From positions 124,001-188,000 of the forward strand of contig JAJAGP010001332.1 of NCBI GenBank assembly GCA_025084515.1: 64,000 bases of DNA, in the 5' to 3' direction. Position numbers and translations under genes: made by a program. Origin of the DNA: Ancistrus triradiatus. Its lineage: Eukaryota; Chordata; Actinopteri; Siluriformes; Loricariidae. Below the pieces are notes generated by a model that saw only the letters and a program-made list of their open reading frames with translations, had not been told where the DNA came from and did not search any database. Each line of letters begins with the position of its first letter. Within the stretch, counting starts at the first letter, position 1. Shown piece by piece: positions 1-12,401 of this stretch.

Positions 1-149
1 TACTCAGCTGAGTAGTGCTGGAGTAATTTTAATTTAGGAGAGTTTTTGCCTTTTTATTTGTAAATTCATAAATTATTTACTATGTCATTTGAATTTCCAC
101 ATAGCAATGTTCTTTCTTTCTTACTTTGCCAGAGGCGGTATACGAACCA

Positions 150-358
150 GAGTGACTGGTCCAGGGTTCAAATCCCACCTCTGCCAAGTTGTCACTGTTG
201 GGTTCTTGATGCTGCCTCTACAAAGGAATCCAAGAAACAATCCAAGAAATTGTAGGTTAATGGTCTTGCTCAAGAACCCAACAGTGGCAGGTTGGCAGAG
301 GTGCAATTTGAACCCTGGATCTTCTGGTCCACAGCACAGTTCCTTAACCACCATGCCC
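150..358. repeat. Head-to-head pair of truncated tRNA-derived SINEs
   Basis: A + fragment carrying box B (GGTTCAAATCC) and the CTGCCAAG region runs about 150-213. An opposite-strand copy, with TTTGAACCCTGG and the tRNA-like head, runs about 234-358. About 55 bp of each arm is complementary, so the region can form a hairpin with a loop of roughly 55-60 bases. Confidence 0.75.
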
Positions 359-359
359 T

Positions 360-2480
360 ATTTCAGCACTTCATCTGTCGTTCAAATAATCTGATCAATC
401 TAAGCTGATGGTGGTCTTCATATGTTTTGTGCACACATTATAGTCTAGCCAACAGCTGACCATTTAAGGTACACTCATCCTCATGCTGGTATTACAGTTT
501 TGTTGGCAGATATCACCATTAAAAATTAGAAATGTTTAGAACCAAAACCATTAGAAATGTACGCACAGCTGTGCAGAGAGAAAAGCTAATCACAAATAGA
601 CCTGCAGAAAAGGACAGTAAGGCTGTCTACTTTGTCTCCTTTAGCAAGCTGTGGTGTCCAGGTGGTAATTTTGTCTCGACAAGCAATGTTTGGGAGATTG
701 GCGCTGTCAACTGCGGTATGATGGATGGCGTGGGGAAAATGGCCTTTGGAGGTAAAGAGCACTCTAGGGAACTGTGGAGCAGATTGAGGCTCAGCAAAAA
801 AATACCACTATGAGCAAAAGTTTGAACCCTCCAGACACAGTGGTTGTCCCTTTGCAGCCATTGTAATTGGTCAGGCTTATTTTTACGTCTGTACATCCAT
901 GCTGCCAGTCATTACTATGGAAAAATGAACGATTTTGACTCAGAGGTTTACCAAAGTTTGTGGTGCCTACAGATTAATTTTGTGATTAAATGCTAGTATG
1001 TGGTGTCCTTTATAACTGGGTTTAGAGAATAGATCAGAGGTATGAAGGACTTCTCAGTGAATGGCAATAAAAAATAAACATATCAGTCAGTAGACGGGAT
1101 ACTATTGTGTCCTTGAGTAAAAATTGAGTTGTGTGTGGTTGTGTGTGTCCTTGCAGCAGCATTTGCTGTGAGCTTTCCCATAGCAGCCTGTAATGATTAT
1201 TTTCCATCCTTAAAAATCAGTCTTACTGCATAATGGTTTGAGAAAATATCCGAAAACCTTTTCAGAAGTCTGTTCTAAGTGAGCACATGGTAGAGCCACG
1301 GACAGCTATGATTATTAGAGTAATGTAGAGGTGTGATGAAGTTTTCCTAATGTGCAGCGACCTGCTCTGGAGGTCAGAGAGGTCACCAGGTCAATGCCTA
1401 CACATCAGTTATCATGGGAAATCATAGCCATGTGTGTATAATACCAAAACTAGTCTTTTGATGTTATTGAATTGTAAACTAAGGCTGTGAGAACAGGGCC
1501 CGTATATACAGTATTTATAATATATTATAATATAGTATAATATACTATTGTACTGTATTAAATAGACTTTCACACAATATCCACATTACAATAGCAACAA
1601 GCTGTGGACGTTTCACATTCTGTTCAGCAGAGAGTTCTGGGGAAGGTAGGCTTTAATTACACTTTTCATCTTTTTTACCCCCATCACTGAACACCTCTAG
1701 GGCAGACGTATTTTGAAAGATTGCCACCTTAATTTATGTAGACAAGCTGAATATGTAATGTGTAACATGATTACCAAGTCGCCGTGCCAGATAGCATATT
1801 ATCATTTGTTCATTCAGTCTTTTTTTTTCAATTTTAGTAACCGCTGCACCAGGGCCACAGAGGGTTCAGAGCTTATTCCATAAACCTTGGGATCAAAACA
1901 GGAATCACGGATGAGAGGTCGGGCAAAAATATTAGATCTAATGTTAAGGCTGGATGTAGATCCACAATATTATCATGATTCATTTTAAAGTTGGTTTTTA
2001 ATGCCATTTTCACACTATACTGTGCCAAACACGACTGTCTTCTCTGTCCACTCCCCCACTGGCCTGCGCTCACATTGCACTTAAACGTTCTGGGCCCGAG
2101 CATGCTTACGTCATCATAATACTACTTTTGTAGCAGAAAACTTGCAAAATGTAGCAGAAAAACTTGCAAAATGAACTTCATGGTTGTTCTTATTTTGTGG
2201 CTTGGGTGTGCTGACACACAGCCCTCTAATACCCCTTATAGATGTATTGATTATGCAACACTTTTGTTTTGTTTCATTTTTGGCTGCTCATGCTGCACGT
2301 ACAAGAAGATTTTTATGGAGGCAGCCGATGTGTTCTGTGCTCAGGCACAGCTCTTCAACTGGACAGCCCACCTCTTCGAGTGGACCTGACCACGGTTTAG
2401 CGTACCGAGGTCGGGCACGGTATGGAGCAATGACACTAATCAAAAGAAACCACCAATTTAAAGGGTCAAACATGATACGG
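360..2480. other. Intronic stretch without a recognised feature
   Basis: I see no exon, RNA gene or named repeat here. There is an AT-rich run of TATAATATA-like words at about 1500-1560. Short open frames at 532-813 and 1873-2103 show no known domain. Confidence 0.5.
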
Positions 2481-2486
2481 ATCACG

Positions 2487-3100
2487 TAATGTGAGTATAC
2501 TAGTGGTCGACCGATATGGGTTTTTTAAATTGCTGATGCCGATATTTTGAGAGCAGGGTGACTGATGACCGATAGATAATGCCAATATAATTTTTTCCAG
2601 CTGATAAAACCAATAATAAGTGACACAAAATCGGTGAACTTAAATGAACATATTTAAGCTGTAAATGCAATGTCTCTGATGCACTCTTTCTTTATGAATA
2701 AAAAAGTAAGTTTTATTCTTAACAACATTTATTACCAGACAACAGCATCTCTGGGGAAAAAAAACATGAAAATATGTAGATTATTTCAAAATGGCAATAA
2801 TCTGACCATACTCTCCAAGACTAATATGTAGCTGAACACATTAATCAAACAAATTTCGCTTCTAGTAAAAAATAACACTCACGAAAGAACAAAATAAGGA
2901 GAGCACTTGTGCCATAGCAACTTTTCAAACAAACTTTAGTAACTTCTAGGTGTGCACGAACAACAAAAGAAAAATATTTAAAAAATCAAATATGATTCCA
3001 GTTACACCATAAGTCCAGCTACACCAAAAAATCACTAGTAGTGGCAAAAACAGATGCTGTTTGTTTTATATTCAATTTAATTTGCAATTTGAGTACCTAT
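2487..3100. mobile_element. hAT-like non-autonomous element fragment
   Basis: The stretch begins GGTCGACCGATATGGG and continues with GATGCCGATATTTTGAGAG, a start common to teleost hAT-type MITEs that carry CCGATA-rich ends. I could not find a matching right end, so the boundary at 3100 is a guess. Confidence 0.4.
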
Positions 3101-4254
3101 GAGTGCTGTTCTTTACTCCTTAGGGTGCTTCTTTTTTGAGGTGGTTGTTTTGCTTCCAGCAGACATGCAAAAAATACAGAAGACGTGGAATTTTTCTTGG
3201 CTCTATGAAGTGCTTCAGTTACGTTGAGGACAGCAGAGTTTTGCTGGCATGGAAATGAGAGGATAGAGGGAGTCCAGAGATTTGGAGAGCGATTAGCAGA
3301 GAATATCATTTGTAGTGTGTGCAGGAATTACTGAGAAGGAGTCTAAAGATGGTGAAGATGGGAGGACAGTCGAGGGAACAAGGTTCTTCTGATCGTCACT
3401 GTAGTAGAGGGAGAGGAAGTGATGTTATGAAGCATCGGAATGGGCATCAAGGGTGTTGCCTGCTCTGTGAGTTGGTGGTGATGATGTGCGAATGTGGTCA
3501 AAAGAGCCGAGCTGGCAGGTGACCATGGACACGAGGTTGAGGTAGAACTAGAACTTGTCAGTCCCAGAACAGTCACCCATTAACTCACCCATTTAGGGCC
3601 ATTTCACCAACAAGAATATTAGTTTTGTGGTGTTTTTAATTTAGTGCTTCCAATCAGCAATCTGACTTCATTAAAGAGTAATAATTTGTTTTGTTTCAGT
3701 TTCTACTCATAATGGTATTCATTAGCACTTCACAAGAAAAATGTCTGTTGGATTCAGTGTATTTTAACTCTTTAGCTCATTACTTTTGAACATGTCAAAG
3801 GCAACATATAAGAAATCATTTTGCTAAGATCGGCTTTGATTAGAACATTCAGAATGTAAGGAAATTTGTTTCCCTGCTCACATAATGGATTTTGGCTGTG
3901 ATTGACTTGAAAACATAAAAGGAGTCAAATCAAAGATTTTTCATTGATGATTAAAGATGAATGCTGCTGAGACGGAGTAATGTAACTCTGATGAAAATTG
4001 CCAGTTATTGAGAGTAAGTTTGGAAAATACTTTGTTATTAAACTTATTAAAGCAACAGATAGCAAGGCATAACAAACGTTGTCACCAATTACATCACGAA
4101 AGACACTGTGCCAATGCAGGAGGTCGAGAGAGATGGCTTCAAACAACTTTTGATTAACTTAGACCCTGGTCTTCATGTGTGTTTTGGGTTATTATATTTG
4201 TAATATAAAACTATTCAAATCAAGAAAAATGAATTCATTCACTTCTTTATCTGC

Positions 4255-4512
4255 TTGGCACAAGGCAAGAACAAGCAGCCCTAGACAGGGTGCCCAATCC
4301 ATCGTAGGGCACATATACTCACACATTCATACACAAACTTACACACTAAGGGCAATTTAGAGACACCAGTTTAACCTAACACGCATGTCTTTGGACTGTG
4401 GGAGGAAACCGGAGTACATGGGGAGAACATACAAACTCCATTCAGAAAGGACCCAAATCGCTCCACCTGGGATTGAACCCAGTACCTTCTCGCTGTGAGG
4501 CACCCAGTTCAA
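4255..4512 (-). repeat. Unclassified teleost interspersed repeat, copy 1
   Basis: Contains the widespread fish repeat words CTTTGGACTGTGGGAGGAAA, GGGAGAACATACAAACTCC and GGGATTGAACCCAGTACCTT. The complementary strand carries the GATGGATTGG-CACCCTGTC motif found again near 16940, 57660 and 59410. A second long copy is at 17350-17555. I do not know the transposon class. Confidence 0.6.
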
Positions 4513-4617
4513 GAAAAATGCTAAATAGAAACTTTGACATTAGTGGTCTCAGACTTTTGGCCCCTACTGTTTCCTGGTGAACCATACCCCACACTGTATC
4601 GCTTTAAATTTCTGCAG

Positions 4618-5062
4618 GGTGGGTGACGGGATTCATAGATTGAGAAGAGGTGGTACAGTACAGTGAGTGTTTCATTCAGTGGGTGGAAAATGGGTCACAA
4701 TGCAGATGTTAATGATTGGCAAAAAGGAGTGATTGCATTTGGGCGTGACAGATACTATAGTGTGAAGGAAGTAGCTGAATTTGCAGGTGTATTGAAGTCT
4801 ACAGTCAGACGGGTCTGCCAGCAGTAGCAAAAATCCCAGTCTACAGGAAATTCTCATTATATTACATCGATTTTCAACTCAAAATATCAGTTTTTTGAAG
4901 GACGAAAAAATGGGTCACCTTGCATGTTTAAGGTGGTAGTAACTTCAGGCTTCTGCAGATGGTGTTGCACAAGGATGATCAGGCTATAAATACCTGTGGG
5001 TGTGCAACAGGATTAATAAATGGAGAAGAGGTGGTACAGTGCAGTGCCTGTTTAGTTTGAAG
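4618..5062 (+). mobile_element. Tc1-like DNA transposon fragment with transposase N-terminus
   Basis: An open frame at 4690-4824 reads MGHNADVNDWQKGVIAFGRD, then EVAEFAGVLKSTVRR, a helix-turn-helix of the Tc1/mariner type, and stops at once at TAG (4825). The flanks carry an imperfect direct repeat (about 4618-4678 and 5003-5062) that shares GAGAAGAGGTGGTACAGT. It is a dead fragment. Confidence 0.55.
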
Positions 5063-6389
5063 TTTGGAAACTTTCAGGCACACGTGACTGATTTTTTTTT
5101 TGTCCGGTGAGTATATAGTGGTAATACAACCAAAAAATCTGCAGTTGGATTATCAGCTGTAGGAATGCAGTTTATGACTGCAATGGTCTGTTGCCGATTT
5201 GCCGTGAATACCATGAAGACCGTCTCACGAGTCAAATCTACAAGAGAGTGCACTTTGGAAGCACGTTTCCATGGTGACGTATTTCTGTTGAAGAAGAGCT
5301 TGGTGTGTTTCGGTAATTCCAAGGAACGTCCAGTGCCTCAATGTGTGCCCTCTCCACCTTAGCCCTCCTCCTCCACGCTGAATTAGCCTGTGATGTAAAA
5401 TTAAAGCATGTGGATCACTAAAAGCATCGGCGACTCGGGCGCCCTCTCACATCCTTGCACTTTAAAGGAGAGGCTTTCTCATCTTTCTCATCTCATAAGA
5501 ATGCCTCTTTGTCATCTCTACAGAAGAGCGCACATAATAGATAGTACGACTTTTAAAAGTGGAGATGCCCTTTTAATCCTCTGGTAAATTGTCGGATATT
5601 CCGATTTTTTTCCCCCAACGTACAGAATGACTTGCGATGACTGATGAGTTACTAAAGCTTAGACTGTTCTGCTGTGTGTGTCTCAGCCGGATGATGTAGG
5701 GATCTTCTCCGCTGGCTAGCTGTCAAGGTGGCAGGTTGATGTCTATTGATCTGCTTCATTCATTATGGACGAGAGGCCGCAGACTGCATGAGAATTAAAG
5801 TAGCAGCACGTCAGGCTTTCATCCCAGTCGAGCGGGCATTATACTCTCTATTCAGCGTCTGCCTTTATTCCCAGAACGCCCTCTCAATCTTCCATTCCCA
5901 GATCAGCCTCACACTTTTCTTCAGCCCCAGAGATTTTACATAAAATGTATCCATTACCATGAGTGAAGTAGCGTAAATTACGCCTAAATATTTGATAAGT
6001 GTGTCGTCTAGAGCTAACTGAAATGTATGTCTCTTATTGGTGGGGTTGGTTTGATGGAAGCTCACCTGCTGGTTTGATGTTGTGCTCTTAGTGAGGAACG
6101 GTTGGCAGATGACACTGGCATGTTGTGCTTTCTATTGATTTTTCCCTTGCAATCTTGTATTGCAGAGATTTGGTTAATCGGACTGAGTTTAATCCAATTG
6201 CTGATTCCTAATGAAGCAAACTGATTAATTATTCATGCATTCTACTTCCAATCTAATACAAACTGAAGTTACCTGCACACAAGGAGATGGGTGGCTTAAT
6301 GCTTTGGACTACTAATCAGGATGTGTTGAGCTAATAATAGCACTGTTTTTATCCTTGAGCAAGACTCAACCCTAAATCAGAACTCTAAA
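5063..6389. other. Intronic stretch without a recognised feature
   Basis: No exon or named repeat is recognised. Short open frames such as 5165-5362 and 5865-6065 have no known motif. Confidence 0.5.
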
Positions 6390-7340
6390 TCAGAAAGAAG
6401 TTGGGACAGTATGGAAAATGCAAATGAGAAATAAAGCAGTGTTTCTATCATTGACTTAATTCATTACAGACAGTAAGAACCCAAGATATTTCATGTTTTC
6501 TCTGCTCATTTTCATTTCATTTGTTAATATACATTCATTCCTGCATTCCAAAAAAGATGGGATGTTAAACAGTTTACCACTTTGTAATGTTGGCATTCAT
6601 TCTCACAACCCTTAAAAGACGTTTTGCCACCTTTCATATCAAGCAATTTAGTGTTTCAGGTGTTTTTTTGTAGCGTTCTTCCTGCAAACATGTCTTTAAG
6701 GTGTGCAACAATACAGTGCGTCGTTGTTGCATTTTTCGTTTCAAAATTCTCCACACAGTCTCTGTTGGGGACAGGTCAGGATGCAGTCAGGCCAGTCGAG
6801 TACCTGTACCATCTTTTGCAGCCAAGCAATGTGTGCAGTGTGGTTTTGTTGAAAAGTGCGCTGATGTCCCTGGAAAAGATGTCGACTGGAAGGTAGCTTA
6901 TGTTGCTCTAAAATCTCAATGTACTTTTCTGCATGATTGCTGCCATCACAGAAGCGTAAATGGCATTTGCCAAGGGCACTGACCCAAACCCATACCATGA
7001 CAGACCCTGGCTTTTGGACTTGTTACTGATAACTGTCTGGATGGTCATTTTCATTGTTGGTCCAGAACACACAGGGTCCATTTTTTCCAAAAATGACCTG
7101 GAATAATAATGTATCCATCCTAGATCCCTCCGAACCCAGAGAAGCTGATACCGCTTCTGGACATGGTAAATACCAGGCTTCTTTTTTTGCACAGTAAAGC
7201 TTTACATGGCGTTTGCAAATAAACTCCGTACTGAAGTGCTTGACAAAGGTTTGCCAAAGTAATACTTTGTCCTTGTCTTCTATCAGCTATAGATGCATGA
7301 TGGTTCTTTCAGCCCTTTAGGCACTGAAATTTGGGGTTGA
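6390..7340 (-). mobile_element. DDE-type DNA transposon remnant with transposase pseudogene
   Basis: The minus strand encodes, in broken frames between about 6650 and 7200, pieces of a Tc1-like transposase catalytic domain: WVSALGKCHLRFCDG, NHAEKYIEILEQHKLPSSRH, LFQGHQ and VLDWPDC. The left flank (6400-6560) has GACAGTAAGAACCCAAGATA, the end sequence of the same widespread teleost family. A related deleted copy lies at 15375-15830. Frameshifts and deletions make it inactive. Confidence 0.65.
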
Positions 7341-8611
7341 TTTTGGGTTGTAGGAAACAGATATAAACTTGGCACATTCTGAAAATGTGAGCATGATCTT
7401 GCTGTGTCGGCACACATACTAATATAGCTACTACAGCCTTGTTGAGGATCACCAAGGTCCAGGTGTAGTTGTTGGGGGAACTCTGGGGGCGTTAGGTGGT
7501 AGTTTCTCCCACATTAATCCCTAGAACTGCAAACATGCCTCATTCTAGTGAAGTATGTCACAAGTCTATCACAGCCTTTCTCTTCAAACGTTTCCTGTTG
7601 CCAGATGCTCTGTGAACCTAAGAAACCCTGCCTAAGGATGACAGAACTTCACTCAACTGAAGGTCAAAGTGATTCTCCAGAACCCTCCTTGACACCACTG
7701 TTTGGATTTCCTCCCTTGTTCTGTAGTTAGTGACTCACAGACCCACATGGAGCTGGCATTGTTCCCGAAATGCTGGCTTTGGCGCGTAAAGCTGGAGGAG
7801 GTCCACGAAAGACCAAGATTTTCTAAAGCCTGACAATTTTGGCACTGAAAAGCAGGGACTTGAAAACCCATAATGCACCGGAGGTCTGGCTCTAGCTCAC
7901 CGCTATCACTTTTCTCACTCTTTACCTCACATTGCCTAGCTAACATAGCACTAGCCAGAATGTCAACCTGTATTCTGAATACATTATTACTTGTCCTTAG
8001 CGTATGACTCTTGCAGCTAAAGGCACTATGTATATTTAAACTATTGATGTAATTGAGACGTATATTATAGATGTATGCTACAGTAAGCATAAAAGCAGTG
8101 GTAGGGTGGAATAAAAGCATAACGTGTGTATATAGTGCGTGTGTATGGGAACGTGTTAAAATGGCTCTCAAAGTATTAGGTTTAAGTGCACGGGGGAAAA
8201 TACGATACTCTTTAAGCACTGTGGGCAAGAGTTGCAAAACAATTTCAAAGATAGGAGATTTAGTGGGTGCCTGCGGTCGGCAATAGTTTCATTACTTGGG
8301 ATGGTGGAAAAAAAATACAACTTCAGTCAGTGTGTGCTGGCAAGAAAAATTATGAACTGTGTAATTTCGCACTGCCAAATTACAACACTGAGCTCTGAGT
8401 TCAGTAATTGCGGTCGCTATTGTGGTGGCCTGTGTTGATTTAAAACATGTTATAGTTGAAGGAAAAGTAAATTCCTCTGCCTGTAATTACTTTGAAAGAC
8501 CTCCATCTTAGAGGAGGTGTCTATCTGGATAGCATGTGTGTAGAATATGTGCAGTGTTCACAAGTGTTAAGGCTGTGTGTTTTGATGAGATTCAAACAAG
8601 GCCCCCTATAC
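7341..8611. other. Intronic stretch without a recognised feature
   Basis: The longest open frame of the window, 194 codons on the minus strand at 7653-8237, lies here but has no recognisable domain, splice context or codon character, and I treat it as chance. Nothing else is recognised. Confidence 0.5.
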
Positions 8612-8965
8612 AGAACTGTGCAAAAGTCTTAGGCCACCGTTAGATTTGTTGTTTTAGCGATAGCATAATGACCATACATAACACATTGTACTGTGGTAGC
8701 CATATAGGTTTGTGGTAGCCTAGTGGTTAAGGTACTGGACTATGGACCACAAGATCCAGGGTTCAAATCCCACCTGTGCCAAGCTACCACTGTTGGGTCC
8801 TTGAGCAAGACCCTTAACCTACAATTGCTTGGATTGTAAGATTGTACCAATTGTAAATCGTTCTGGATAAGGGCGTCTGCTACATGCTGTAAATGTAAAT
8901 ATTGTCTGCGACTGGATTTGTCATTCCATAAAACACCTTTCTACTGCTTTTCATTTCGGTCAGTG
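8612..8965. mobile_element. Tc1-like remnant interrupted by a SINE
   Basis: Starts CTGTGCAAAAGTCTTAGGCC, the terminal repeat also seen at 22743, 57805 and 63182. After the SINE at 8711-8900 the remnant resumes with GGATTTGTCATTCCATAA, matching internal sequence of the fuller copy (22850-22880). The SINE is therefore the younger insertion. Confidence 0.6.
8711..8900 (+). mobile_element. tRNA-derived SINE, near full length
   Basis: The tRNA-like head has a box A-like TAGCCTAGTGGTTAAGG and box B GGTTCAAATCC. A body with CTGTTGGGTCCTTGAGCAAG follows, and the 3' tail GGATAAGGGCGTCTGCT ends in AAATGTAAAT. The tail resembles L2-clade LINE ends that fish SINEs share for mobilisation. Inserted in an older Tc1-like remnant. 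Confidence 0.85.
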
Positions 8966-9205
8966 AATATGTGTTGTTGATTGACATAACGTGAACCTCA
9001 CATGTGAACGTTAACAGTAATACCATGACATTTCACATCACTCGACAACAACAGCTTGTATTCTCTGCATCAGATAGGTATCAGGTATTGGTTGATGCTC
9101 ATCAGTGCATGTAGTACAGCTCACACTGCAGAACATTTTACTCACAATTCCTTTTCCTTAAAGGAATAATGAGAAATGTACCATTGTTGATAAGAATAAA
9201 TGTAC

Positions 9206-9660
9206 AGTAGTACCTCGGTTCTCCATCACCTCGCAAATCGGTACTCGGCACACATGCTTAAACTTGTATGAGTCAAACTGTGCAACTCGTTTCAGCCAAA
9301 ACTCGATTCATGATTCACGATTCAGTACACAGTGATTCAGATTCATAGCCCTTGCTCAGTCAAGATCTCTACTGTGTTTTTCTTTATTTTAACATCTACA
9401 GCACTGCATTCTTTAGTTCAACTAAGTCTCCATGGGTCTTAAAGAGGTTAGTTATAAGAGCCAACCGAAAGGCTGCTATGCTAGCGCCCGGAGTTCACCA
9501 GTAGAGTAAGTGTTTTGCTTTTACTTTTCAATTTTAATCACTTACTCACTAAATTACGAGATTTTTCAACACTATTATAAAATAAGCTTTGTGTTAATGA
9601 TTTTGGCCAACTGTATTTAATGTTAGTGTTAATGTATAATAGACTCTGCTATGATCGAGT
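9206..9660 (+). repeat. Unnamed dispersed repeat family R1, copy 1
   Basis: Begins TACAGTAGTACCTCGGTTCT and ends in a conserved AT-rich block with ACACTATTATAAAATAAGCT and GGCCAACTGTA. The same block recurs near 19270, 20960, 25920, 36590, 40370 and 63900 in both orientations. The start resembles common teleost MITE ends; I do not know the family's name. Confidence 0.6.
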
Positions 9661-9669
9661 ATACAAATA

Positions 9670-9973
9670 AGCCGGTGTGCAGGACTGATCAGCAGTTACA
9701 GGAAACGTTTCGTTACAGTTATTGCTGCACAGGGGAGTCACACCAGATACTGAAAGCAAAGGTTCACATACTTTTGCCACACACTAATATGTAATATTGG
9801 ATCATTTTCCTCAATAAATAAATGACCAAGTATAATATTTTTGTCTCATTTGTTTAACTGGGTTCTCTTTATCTACTTTTAGGACTGGTGTGAAAATCTG
9901 ATGATGTTTTAGCTCATATTTATGCAGAAATATAGAAAATTCTAAAGGATTCACAAACTTTCAAGCACCACTG
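9670..9973 (+). mobile_element. Tc1-like transposon, 3' end only
   Basis: Carries the last transposase codons region (GGACTGATCAGCAGTTACAG), the 3' untranslated part and the terminal repeat ending CTTTCAAGCACCACTG, followed by the TA target dinucleotide. Same family as 48887-50304 and 55906-57441, whose 5' ends read CAGNGGTGCTTGAAAG. Confidence 0.75.
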
Positions 9974-9975
9974 TA

Positions 9976-10985
9976 GACTCATCAGTTCATGATACATTTA
10001 ACATATGACGGTACCACCATACTTACAAGTTAAAGATGCACCAGTCCATTTCTTGGCACAAAATGAGTATCTATTGGCTTTTACCTGACGGTCTTCCTAT
10101 ACTGATACGCTTCTTGTGCAACACCAAATGAAACACCAAATATAAAATTGGTTGCCTTTAAAACGATTTGCAACCTGTGCATTCATATGCATTACTTGTG
10201 CCTATCGCATGCGTTTGTGGCATAAAATATCTCAATGGATTGGTGCTAAAGATGTGTAGAAGCCTGTGCCCATACTTTATATATGGCTGTACTTACAGCT
10301 TGTAACTTTGCTTATAATATACACAGTCACACTGCAAGATTTATCGCTCAGAACTATAAACATATGGGAAAGTGTTGGGGCACTGGATTTACTCAGACGG
10401 AGCAAGCAGCCATAACAGACATGTGTGATGGCTGTTAGCCACTGTATGTGTGCAGAGTATTGGGACAGATCCAAAAAGGAAATTTTCATATTTCTTCTAA
10501 TATCATATAATTATTTATAATGATAGATACGTTACTTGAACTCAGTAATTGTTGTGGTTAAACGCTCATAACATTTCCGCAGTCAGCCAAATGGTGGAAT
10601 GGGTTCACGCTGTTTTCAGTGCAAAACATGCAGATTTTCCCATGAAATTACAGACGTTGAGTTAACGAGCTAATGCCTGTTTGACAACGAAGACTGATCT
10701 TTCTGTCAACAAAGTGTCACGTAAATTTAAAAAAATTTGGTTCAACCTTCTACCTTGTTGACTGCTTGTATCGATTTTGCAGAGTACAGAGGGAAGTCCC
10801 CCAGCACTGACAGCATGTAACCACATCTAGTGGATGTCCATTTATTTTTTTCTATGTCATGCATGCATTTAGGTACAGACGGGAAGAATAAGGAGGCAGA
10901 CTTAAGTGCGAATAATATTGGTCTATTTACAGTAGACCTGAAGTGAAAATTACAGTGAATGCTAATGACACAAACAAGAGGAGCC
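9976..10985. other. Intronic stretch without a recognised feature
   Basis: AT-rich intron; I recognise no exon, repeat family or RNA gene here. Confidence 0.5.
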
Positions 10986-11176
10986 TAGTAGCCTAGCGGT
11001 TAAGGTACTGGACTGTGGACCAGAAGGTCCAGGGTTCAAATCCCACCTGTGCCAAGCTGCCACTGTTGGGTCCTTGAGCAAGGCCCTTAAACCACAATTG
11101 CTTGGATTGTAGGACTGTACCAATTGTAAGTCGCTCTGGATAAGGGCGTCTGCTAAATGCTGTAAATGTAAATGTA
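10986..11176 (+). mobile_element. tRNA-derived SINE, near full length
   Basis: Head TAGCCTAGCGGTTAAGG, box B GGTTCAAATCC, tail GGATAAGGGCGTCTGCT and an AAATGTAAATGTAA end. Same family as 8711-8900. It lies about 770 bp upstream of Eph exon A. Confidence 0.87.
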
Positions 11177-11948
11177 AGGGACTATGGTAAACAGAAGGAG
11201 CCAAAAGTAGATGAAGAAGAATGGGGGAAAAAAGAAACAATATATTATTATTGCATACTAACCATAGAGTAGAATGGTCTGTTTAAATGACGCTGAAGCG
11301 CAAAAAATACCATTCTTATTGAAAGTATTGTAATATTGTAATAATAATATTGATTGGCAAGGCATCACACACAAATCTAATGTAAAGTAGTAGGAGGAAA
11401 ACCACACACCTAAAGAACATGCCAGATTTCAAAAGACTGCAGCCATCCTTTGGCTAAAACTACTACCGAGGGGTTGATGAGTCGAGACCTTTTTGCCTGT
11501 GACACAGCCAGGTCAACGTGACCCGCGCGAGCCACTTCGTTGCTGTCTGGAAAATCGGGCAGGGGCATCGTGCTGTGCCTGATTAGAAGTGACATGTTTG
11601 AGACGTGTTTGCAAAAATAAAGGGTTTGCTTTTAGTGCGCCTCCAATATGGGAGTCTTGTACGCCGTCCCGAAGGTGCTGCGCTCTAATGCACACGCCGT
11701 CTTACTACACACTCTGACACACAAAAGCAGATCAGTGCTGCACTAAGGACAAACTTAACCCTAGAATCGCTCACTAAAACACAGGTGTTTGAACGGCACG
11801 TGTTAAACGTTAGCTACGCCTCACTGCAAGAGGAGATGAGATCTAGGAGAGCTTAATGTCACTTGCACAGGCTGCATCTTTGCTGTGCTGGGGATTTGTG
11901 TAAATAGAACACATTTATCATTGACAACTTTCTTCTTCTGACCTCCAG
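11177..11948. other. Intron sequence upstream of exon A
   Basis: No repeat is recognised. The last 50 bases carry the pyrimidine-rich tract (TTTCTTCTTCTGACCTCCAG) of the exon A acceptor. Confidence 0.5.
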
Positions 11949-12104
11949 CCTGTCGACCCGGCTTTTACAAGGCCTCTGCCATGGACGCCTACTGTGTGAA
12001 GTGCCCCCCACATAGCTACTCTCATCAGGACAAGGCGTCTGAATGTGTATGTGAAAGGGGTTTCTACAGAGCGGAGACTGACCCTCGGTCCATGGCCTGC
12101 ACAA
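11949..12104 (+). CDS. Eph exon A: cysteine-rich (EGF-like) region
   Basis: A 156-nt exon, the length I recall for Eph exon 4. It follows the acceptor TGACCTCCAG and ends at the donor GTGAGT, phase 1 in and 1 out. Translation starts CRPGFYKASAMDAYC, includes KCPPHSYS and ends RSMACT, with six cysteines in the EGF-like pattern that follows the ephrin-binding domain in all Eph receptors. This part of the ectodomain contributes to receptor clustering (family knowledge). It is the most 5' exon of the gene in the window. A TA/CA microsatellite of about 600 bp begins about 60 bp after its donor. Confidence 0.95.
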
Positions 12105-12273
12105 GTGAGTTGATTCCATTGGTCTCATTCTTTTGTTAATCTATATATTATAATATTGTTAATCTATATATATTAATCTATATATATATATACACACACA
12201 CATTATGATTAACAATATATATATTGTTAATATATATATTGTATATATATATGTATATATATATATACACATA

Positions 12274-12316
<43 letters not shown>

Positions 12317-12359
12317 ACACACACACACACACATATTATATATATATATATATATATAA

Positions 12360-12401
<42 letters not shown>

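Noticed and set aside
7653..8237. 194-codon minus-strand open frame, longest in the window
   Set aside because: No recognisable domain, no splice or promoter context and an uneven, low-complexity feel; chance frames of this size occur in 64 kb of intron.
8711..8790. tRNA gene (A and B boxes present)
   Set aside because: The tRNA-like head is continuous with a SINE body and tail and recurs many times; no intact cloverleaf with anticodon stem was found.
1..11948. Eph ephrin-binding domain exon upstream of exon A
   Set aside because: The large ligand-binding exon should encode over 200 residues with conserved cysteines; no frame in this stretch shows it, so it must lie before base 1.
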